Shown: positions 6,593-9,852 of the stretch, piece after piece
Position numbering within the stretch: position 1 is the first letter of the stretch
How the letters are laid out: each line of letters starts with the position of its first letter
Origin: Thermoleophilia bacterium
Lineage (GTDB): Bacteria; Actinomycetota; Thermoleophilia; Gaiellales; JAICJC01
Assembly: GCA_025928435.1 (NCBI GenBank)
Contig: JAICJM010000155.1
Coordinates: forward strand, 1 to 9,852
Length of the DNA stretch: 9,852 nucleotides
Reading direction: 5' to 3'
Translations under genes and position numbers: made by a program
The notes under the pieces: model-generated
The model's input: the letters and a program-made list of their open reading frames with translations, nothing else
Databases searched by the model: none
Told to the model about the DNA's origin: nothing

Positions 6593-7242
6593 AGGTCCCA
6601 GCCGCCCGTCGTGCCCTTGTACGTCTCGGCCGGGCGGGTCATCTGGCCCAGCGTCCGCCACAGGATGCGCGCGTCCAGCCGCAGCGACCAGTGCTCGACG
6701 TACCAGACGTCGAGCTCGATCCGGCGCGACCACGGGATCGAGGTGCGGCCGTGGATCTGCGACCACCCGGTCACGCCCGGGCGCATGCGCAGCCGCACGC
6801 GCTGGCGGGACGTATAGCGCTCGACCTGCTGGAGGAGCGTCGGCCGCGGGCCGATCAGCGACATGTCTCCGCGCAGGACGTTCCAGAGCTGGGGCAGCTC
6901 GTCGAGGCCGAAGCGGCGGTAGAGGTCGCCGGTGCGCAGGATGCGGTCGTCGCCCTCGTTCACCGCGAAGCCGTCGCCATGCGCCTCGGCGTCCCGGACC
7001 ATCGTGCGGAACTTGAGGATCGTGAACGGCTCGCCGTCGAGGCCGGCCCGCTCCTGCCGGAAGAGCACGGGCATCCCGTCCTCGACCAGGATGACCGCGG
7101 CCAGCGCCGCCAGCACCGGCGAGAGCACGACCAGGCCGGCCGCGGCGAGGGTCGCGTCGAGCGCGCGCTTCAGCGCCAGAGCGGCCGGCCGCGGCTCCGC
7201 CGCGACGGGCCGATCGCCGTTCGTCCCCGCGACCGATTCCAC
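6589..7242 (-). CDS. Polyprenyl-phosphate sugar-phosphate transferase (PglC/WcaJ-type)
   Basis: A 217-residue monotopic phosphoglycosyl transferase that moves a sugar-1-phosphate from a nucleotide sugar to undecaprenyl phosphate at the inner membrane face, the first step of glycan assembly. A basic KRALD start (25-29) leads into one hydrophobic segment (about 31-53) with the characteristic Pro42. The catalytic core follows: LFRQERAG (60-67), LKFRTM (76-81), and the Asp114-Glu115 dyad in FGLDELPQLWNVL, then GDMSLIGPRP (125-134). It is the short form lacking the N-terminal sensor half of WcaJ. The GTG start at 7242 lies 6 nt after a TAAGGT box, fitting leaderless transcription. The sugar substrate is unknown. 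Confidence 0.92.
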   Translation of the reverse strand: MESVAGTNGDRPVAAEPRPAALALKRALDATLAAAGLVVLSPVLAALAAVILVEDGMPVLFRQERAGLDGEPFTILKFRTMVRDAEAHGDGFAVNEGDDRILRTGDLYRRFGLDELPQLWNVLRGDMSLIGPRPTLLQQVERYTSRQRVRLRMRPGVTGWSQIHGRTSIPWSRRIELDVWYVEHWSLRLDARILWRTLGQMTRPAETYKGTTGGWDL

Positions 7243-7248
7243 CGGCCA

Positions 7249-7254
7249 ACCTTA
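7249..7254 (-). promoter_or_regulatory. -10 box (TAAGGT) for the sugar transferase operon
   Basis: Read on the minus strand, TAAGGT occupies 7254 down to 7249 and is followed by exactly 6 nt before the GTG at 7242. This is the same spacing seen at 2698, 5356 and 9359 and indicates a leaderless mRNA with a GTG start. Confidence 0.5.
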
Positions 7255-7296
7255 GCCAACGCCCTCCCCGGCACCGGGCGGAACCGCCCCGTCTGC

Positions 7297-7302
7297 TAGA
7301 GT
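7297..7302 (+). promoter_or_regulatory. -10 box (TAGAGT) for the ABC exporter operon
   Basis: TAGAGT fits TANNNT and would place the transcript start near 7309, giving a 128-nt leader before the GTG at 7437. It lies about 45 nt from the divergent TAAGGT box of the sugar transferase operon, so the two promoters share a short control region. Confidence 0.45.
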
Positions 7303-7308
7303 GGCCGG

Positions 7309-7436
7309 TTGCTCCGGGGGAAGGGCTTCCGTCCCCCGGGCCCGGTCGCCGCCCCATCAACGCCAGCGCTCCACCCACGCACCGTTCGCGGTCGCGTCCC
7401 CCGTGGAGCGAATCACCCTCCCTCCCAGGGGGCCGC
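7309..7436 (+). promoter_or_regulatory. Structured 5' leader of the ABC exporter operon
   Basis: No gene is supported here. Two hairpins can be drawn. A small one lies at 7316-7335. A larger one at 7367-7410 pairs CGCTCCAC with GTGGAGCG, then ACGC with GCGT and ACCG with CGGT around a TTCG tetraloop. The likely ribosome site AGGGGG (7427-7432) can pair with a C-run in the leader (7398-7402) or with CCCT at 7416-7419. This permits a switch that hides the ribosome site, but no known riboswitch consensus is recognised. Confidence 0.4.
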
Positions 7437-8255
7437 GTGTCCGCCGAACCTGCTGTCGAAGTCCGCGATCTGCGCAAGGAGTTCATCCGCCGCGACGGCA
7501 GCCGCATGGGCCGCGGCGGCGTCCGGCGCCGGCGGGTCCCGGCACTGCGCGACGTCAGCTTCACGATCGCGCGCGGCGAGTGCGTCGCCATCCTGGGCCA
7601 GAACGGCTCGGGCAAGTCGACGCTCGTGCGCGTCCTCTCGACCCTGCTCCTGCACGACGGCGGCAGCGCGCGGGTGTTCGGGGTGGACGTCGCCGACCGG
7701 CCCCGGGCGGTGCAGCGGCTGGTGAACCGGGTCTCGGTCGAGGCGTCGTTCTTCAAGCGCATGTCGCCGGACGAGAACCTGAGCTACTCCGCCCGCTTCT
7801 ACGGCCTCACGCCGCGGCAGACGCGCGCCGCCATCCCCGCCATCCTGGGCCGGGTTGGGTTCCCGCCCGAGCGCCGCGGCGAGCCGATGGAGGACCTCTC
7901 ACGCGGGATGCAGCAGAAGATCGCGCTCGCCCGCGCGCTGCTCACCTCGCCCGTGCTGCTGCTGCTGGACGAGCCGACGACGGGCCTCGACCCGCGCTCC
8001 AAGCTCGAGGTGCAGGAACTCGTGCGCGACATGCGCCGCCGCCACGACTGCACCATCCTGCTCTGCACGCACGACATGACCGAGGCCGAGGCGCTCGCCG
8101 ACCGGGTCGGAATCCTGCACGAGGGCGTGCTGCTGGTGCTCGACACACCGGCCGAGGTGCGCGAGCGCTTCGCCGCCGAGACGCTCGAGGACGCCTTCAT
8201 GGCCGCCACCGGGCGCAGCTTCGAGGACGAGGCCGAGGAGGGGGTGCCGGCATGA
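7437..8255 (+). CDS. ABC-2 type exporter ATP-binding protein
   Basis: A 272-residue nucleotide-binding subunit of a two-component exporter of the DrrA/NodI kind. Walker A is GQNGSGKST (54-62), the signature is LSRGMQQK (154-161), Walker B is VLLLLDEP (173-180), the D-loop TGLDP follows, and the H-loop His is 212. A basic insertion (RRDGSRMGRGGVRRRR, 18-33) precedes the first core strand. Where the Q-loop Gln usually sits the protein reads VSVEASFFKRMSPDENL, with Glu in its place, which is unusual. GTG 7437 is the only plausible start in frame: no ATG, GTG or TTG lies upstream in frame as far as the promoter, and AGGGGG is 4 nt upstream. Its stop overlaps the permease start (ATGA). The cargo is unknown; lipids, glycans or drugs are possible. 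Confidence 0.93.
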   Translation: MSAEPAVEVRDLRKEFIRRDGSRMGRGGVRRRRVPALRDVSFTIARGECVAILGQNGSGKSTLVRVLSTLLLHDGGSARVFGVDVADRPRAVQRLVNRVSVEASFFKRMSPDENLSYSARFYGLTPRQTRAAIPAILGRVGFPPERRGEPMEDLSRGMQQKIALARALLTSPVLLLLDEPTTGLDPRSKLEVQELVRDMRRRHDCTILLCTHDMTEAEALADRVGILHEGVLLVLDTPAEVRERFAAETLEDAFMAATGRSFEDEAEEGVPA

Positions 8256-9088
8256 TGCGCGACGAGCCGGGCGCCCTCCGCCGCGAGCTGGTCGGCTTCG
8301 CGGGCATCGTCGAGCGCAACACGTACCTGATCCGCCGGTTCGTGTGGTGGGAGCTGGCCTGGTTCCTCTACACCGTGGCGAACACGCTCACGATCGTGTT
8401 CATCGCCAAGGGCGTCGAGGCGGGCGGCTACCACCTCGACGTGAACCGGGAGATGATCATCCTGCTGATCGGCGCCGTGGTGTGGTCGTACCTCGGCCTC
8501 GTGTTCGAGATCGAGACCGAGACGGTCGCCTGGGAGCGCTGGGAGGGCACGATCGAGTACACGTTCATGGCGCCGCTCTCGCGGCCGGCCCACCTGCTCG
8601 GCATGGGCGCGTTCGCGGTGCTCTACGGCGTCGTCCGCACCGTGGCCCTGTTCGGGCTCGTCGCCCTGATGCTCGGCGTGCACTTCGGCAACCCCGACTT
8701 CGTCTCGGCGACCGTCGTGCTGGCGGCATCCTCGGTCTCGTTCGTCGGGATCGGGATGATGACGGCGGTGCTCCCGCTCGTGTCGCCCGAGAAGGGCACC
8801 CAGCTCGGGTTCATCGCCCAGGGCCTGCTGCTCGTGATCTCGGGCGTGTACTACCCGGTATCGGTGCTGCCGCAGTGGATGCAGTGGCTGTCCGTGGTGT
8901 CCCCGGCCACCTACACGCTCGAGGGCGCCCGGAAGGCGATCCTGGACGGCGCCGGCGTCTCGGCGATGTGGGGCGACCTGTGGCCGCTCGTCCTGATCGG
9001 CGCCGTCGCCGTGCCCCTGGGCCTGTACGTGTTCTCGCTGGGCGAGCGCTACGCGAAGCAGCACGGGCGGCTCAAGCGGTCGGGTTAG
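8252..9088 (+). CDS. ABC-2 type exporter permease
   Basis: A 278-residue integral membrane subunit that pairs with the preceding ATPase. Six hydrophobic stretches can be read at roughly 35-53, 68-87, 115-143, 151-177, 184-206 and 243-263. WERWEGTIEYTFMAPLSRP (95-112 region) is the expected cytoplasmic coupling segment, and SGVYYPVSVLPQWMQWLSVV (197-216) is the conserved ABC-2 element before the last helix. The first ATG at 8252 overlaps the ATPase stop as ATGA; a second ATG at 8255 is an equally possible start. Length and the basic C-terminal tail (AKQHGRLKRSG) are normal, so the gene is intact. Its TAG stop lies at the outer edge of a long inverted repeat. Confidence 0.92.
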   Translation: MMRDEPGALRRELVGFAGIVERNTYLIRRFVWWELAWFLYTVANTLTIVFIAKGVEAGGYHLDVNREMIILLIGAVVWSYLGLVFEIETETVAWERWEGTIEYTFMAPLSRPAHLLGMGAFAVLYGVVRTVALFGLVALMLGVHFGNPDFVSATVVLAASSVSFVGIGMMTAVLPLVSPEKGTQLGFIAQGLLLVISGVYYPVSVLPQWMQWLSVVSPATYTLEGARKAILDGAGVSAMWGDLWPLVLIGAVAVPLGLYVFSLGERYAKQHGRLKRSG

Positions 9089-9293
9089 GTGGGCGGTTTC
9101 ACGCCCCTGTGTGTCCTGGGCGGCTGCCAACCGAGCAGCGCAAGGACGCAGGGAGCGTTCATATTGGGCCGAAATATGGGCGCGACCGAGGACGAAACAA
9201 TGCGACGGTTCGCAGCCGCAGCCCGCCAACGACGCGAACCCCCGCCTACAGCTGACGTCCAGGCGCGCGGGGGCGTGAAACCAGCCATCTGAC
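9084..9293 (+). ncRNA. Candidate structured RNA or MITE: long imperfect stem enclosing three hairpins
   Basis: The ends pair as follows: 9084-9092 with 9285-9293 (9 bp), a 2x2 internal loop, 9095-9107 with 9270-9282 (13 perfect bp, GGTTTCACGCCCC), 9108-9115 with 9262-9269 (8 bp, alternating G.U), one bulged C at 9116, then 9117-9122 with 9256-9261 (6 bp). Inside lie three hairpins: 9123-9139 (GCTGC/GCAGC, 7-nt loop), 9155-9183 (11 bp, 7-nt loop GGGCCGA) and 9207-9240 (GGTTCGC/GCGAACC). Seven of eight transition differences between the outer arms stay paired as G.U in + strand RNA. No target-site duplication is seen. No known RNA family is recognised. The 282-nt gap holds no supported protein gene. 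Confidence 0.5.
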
Positions 9294-9319
9294 GGCCTAG
9301 GACCAAGGTCCTGCGCCGT
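9292..9319. promoter_or_regulatory. Palindrome upstream of the SDR gene, possible operator
   Basis: AGGACC, AA, GGTCCT (9299-9312) is a perfect palindrome, and outer ACGGC/GCCGT (9292-9296 with 9315-9319) extends it after a 2-nt mismatch on each side. It sits about 60-70 nt before the predicted transcript start of the SDR gene. The core loosely resembles DosR/DevR-type response-regulator sites of actinobacteria. It could equally be a terminator for the upstream operon, although no T-run follows. Confidence 0.3.
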
Positions 9320-9358
9320 TCGCGACCCCCGCCCGAGGCGGCGGGCCCCGTGCCCGCC

Positions 9359-9364
9359 TAGCGT
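9359..9364 (+). promoter_or_regulatory. -10 box (TAGCGT) for the SDR gene
   Basis: TAGCGT fits TANNNT and ends exactly 6 nt before the ATG at 9371, which predicts a leaderless transcript. It therefore argues against the structured element at 9084-9293 being the 5' leader of this gene. Confidence 0.5.
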
Positions 9365-9370
9365 GGACGC

Positions 9371-9852
9371 ATGGATATCGCACTCATCACAGGGGCGTCG
9401 CGCGGGCTCGGGCTCGCGCTGGCGCAGGCGCTCGCCGACCGGGGCTACGGCCTCGCGATCGACGCGCGCGGATCGGACGACCTCGAGGCGGCGCGGGCGG
9501 AGCTGGGGCGGACGACGGCCGTGACGGCCGTCCCGGGCGACGTCGCCGACCCGGGCCACCGCGAGCACCTGGTGGCCGCGGCGATGCGCATGGGCCGGCT
9601 GCGGCTGCTCGTGAACAACGCGTCCGTGCTCGGGCCGAGCCCGCAGCCCGACCTCGACGCGTACCCGCTCGATGTGCTCGAGTCGGTGTACCGAATCAAC
9701 GTCGTCGCGCCGCTCGGCCTGATCCAGGTCGCGCTGCCCGCGCTCTCGGCCGCCGGCGGGACGGTCCTCAACATCACGTCGGACGCGGGCGTCGAGAACT
9801 ACCCCGGCTGGGGCGGATACGGCTCGTCCAAGGCCGCCCTCGAGCAGCTCTC
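9371..9852 (+). CDS. Short-chain dehydrogenase/reductase, N-terminal part
   Basis: The first 160 residues of a classical SDR are visible; the gene continues past the window. The dinucleotide-binding motif TGASRGLG lies at residues 7-14, the structural NNAS at 82-85, and the catalytic set is Ser137, Tyr150 and Lys154 (YGSSK). An aspartate after the second strand (LAIDARG, about 28-34) hints at NAD rather than NADP preference, but this is weak. The substrate cannot be inferred; family members reduce or oxidise a wide range of alcohols and ketones. The ATG at 9371 begins directly at the first beta-strand and follows a -10 box by 6 nt, so the start is well supported. It is probably a separate transcription unit from the exporter operon. 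Confidence 0.9.
   Translation, partial: MDIALITGASRGLGLALAQALADRGYGLAIDARGSDDLEAARAELGRTTAVTAVPGDVADPGHREHLVAAAMRMGRLRLLVNNASVLGPSPQPDLDAYPLDVLESVYRINVVAPLGLIQVALPALSAAGGTVLNITSDAGVENYPGWGGYGSSKAALEQL

Noticed and set aside
7309..7725. A TTG-started leaderless upstream frame beginning exactly 6 nt after the TAGAGT box.
   Set aside because: TTG is a poor leaderless start, the frame has no family features, and it runs out of frame through the ABC ATPase gene.
9120..9180. Possible GEMM-I cyclic-di-GMP riboswitch, because of short GCCAACC, GGACGCAGGGAGC and GGGCCGAA strings and the GGDEF gene in the window.
   Set aside because: The conserved GNRA tetraloop hairpin and receptor pairing are not formed, the later conserved segment is absent, and the next gene has its own leaderless promoter downstream.
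9205..9245. GGTTCGC resembling a tRNA T-arm.
   Set aside because: No acceptor, D or anticodon arm can be built around it; its pairing partner is 20 nt away.
9089..9292. A 67-residue + strand frame starting with GTG directly after the permease stop.
   Set aside because: Its first and last residues (GGFTP and GGVKP) are simply translations of the two arms of the inverted repeat, and there is no family resemblance or ribosome site.
9084..9293. Interpretation of the long inverted repeat as a complete insertion sequence.
   Set aside because: No transposase frame fits in 210 nt and no direct target-site duplication is visible at either the 9084/9293 or the 9095/9282 boundary; a MITE remains possible.
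1..9852. CRISPR array, rRNA, tRNA genes or prophage/defence cluster.
   Set aside because: No regularly spaced direct repeats, conserved rRNA segments, tRNA folds or phage/defence protein families were seen on either strand.

Overview
The window is very GC-rich, densely coded bacterial DNA. The frequent GTG starts, the TANNNT -10 boxes placed directly before start codons, and the protein types (Dyp peroxidase, GNAT, amidinotransferase-fold hydrolase, PAS-GGDEF-EAL, ABC-2 exporter, SDR) suggest a high-GC actinobacterium, possibly a soil Thermoleophilia-like lineage. That placement is inference from composition and architecture, not a database match.

Layout. (1) 1-1650, + strand: a tight operon made of the 3' end of a Dyp-type peroxidase, a phosphinothricin-acetyltransferase-like GNAT (start overlaps the previous stop), and a DDAH/arginine-deiminase-superfamily hydrolase (start abuts the previous stop). 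(2) 1654-2637, - strand: a compact galactokinase, convergent with the operon and 3 nt away from it. (3) 2710-4917, + strand: a membrane-anchored PAS-PAS-GGDEF-EAL protein, divergent from galK, that keeps both cyclic-di-GMP motifs and the inhibitory RxxD site. It ends in a strong GC hairpin. (4) 4918-5367: no intact gene, but a decayed fragment of a DHA2/EmrB-type MFS transporter on the - strand. (5) 5368-5643, + strand: a small putative secreted protein. Its 3' end runs through a REP-like palindrome that also contains the stop codon of the convergent ATP-grasp gene. (6) 5582-7242, - strand: a two-gene operon (GTGA overlap) of a polyprenyl-phosphate sugar-phosphate transferase and an ATP-grasp ligase, probably for surface glycan building and modification. 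(7) 7297-9088, + strand: an ABC-2 exporter operon (ATPase, then permease, ATGA overlap) preceded by a 128-nt structured leader. (8) 9084-9370: an intergenic region with a long imperfect inverted repeat enclosing three further hairpins, then a short palindrome. (9) 9371 to the end, + strand: an SDR oxidoreductase cut by the window edge.

The most unexpected feature is the roughly 210-nt element at 9084-9293. Its arms form about 36 base pairs, and seven of the eight transition differences between the arms remain paired as G.U in + strand RNA. That pattern suggests a structured RNA, or a MITE whose RNA form is folded. A second theme is that four genes (the peroxidase-operon end, the GGDEF-EAL gene, the ATP-grasp gene and the ABC permease) have their stop codons inside stem-loops. 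A third is that four genes have a TANNNT box exactly 6 nt before the start codon, as expected for leaderless transcription.
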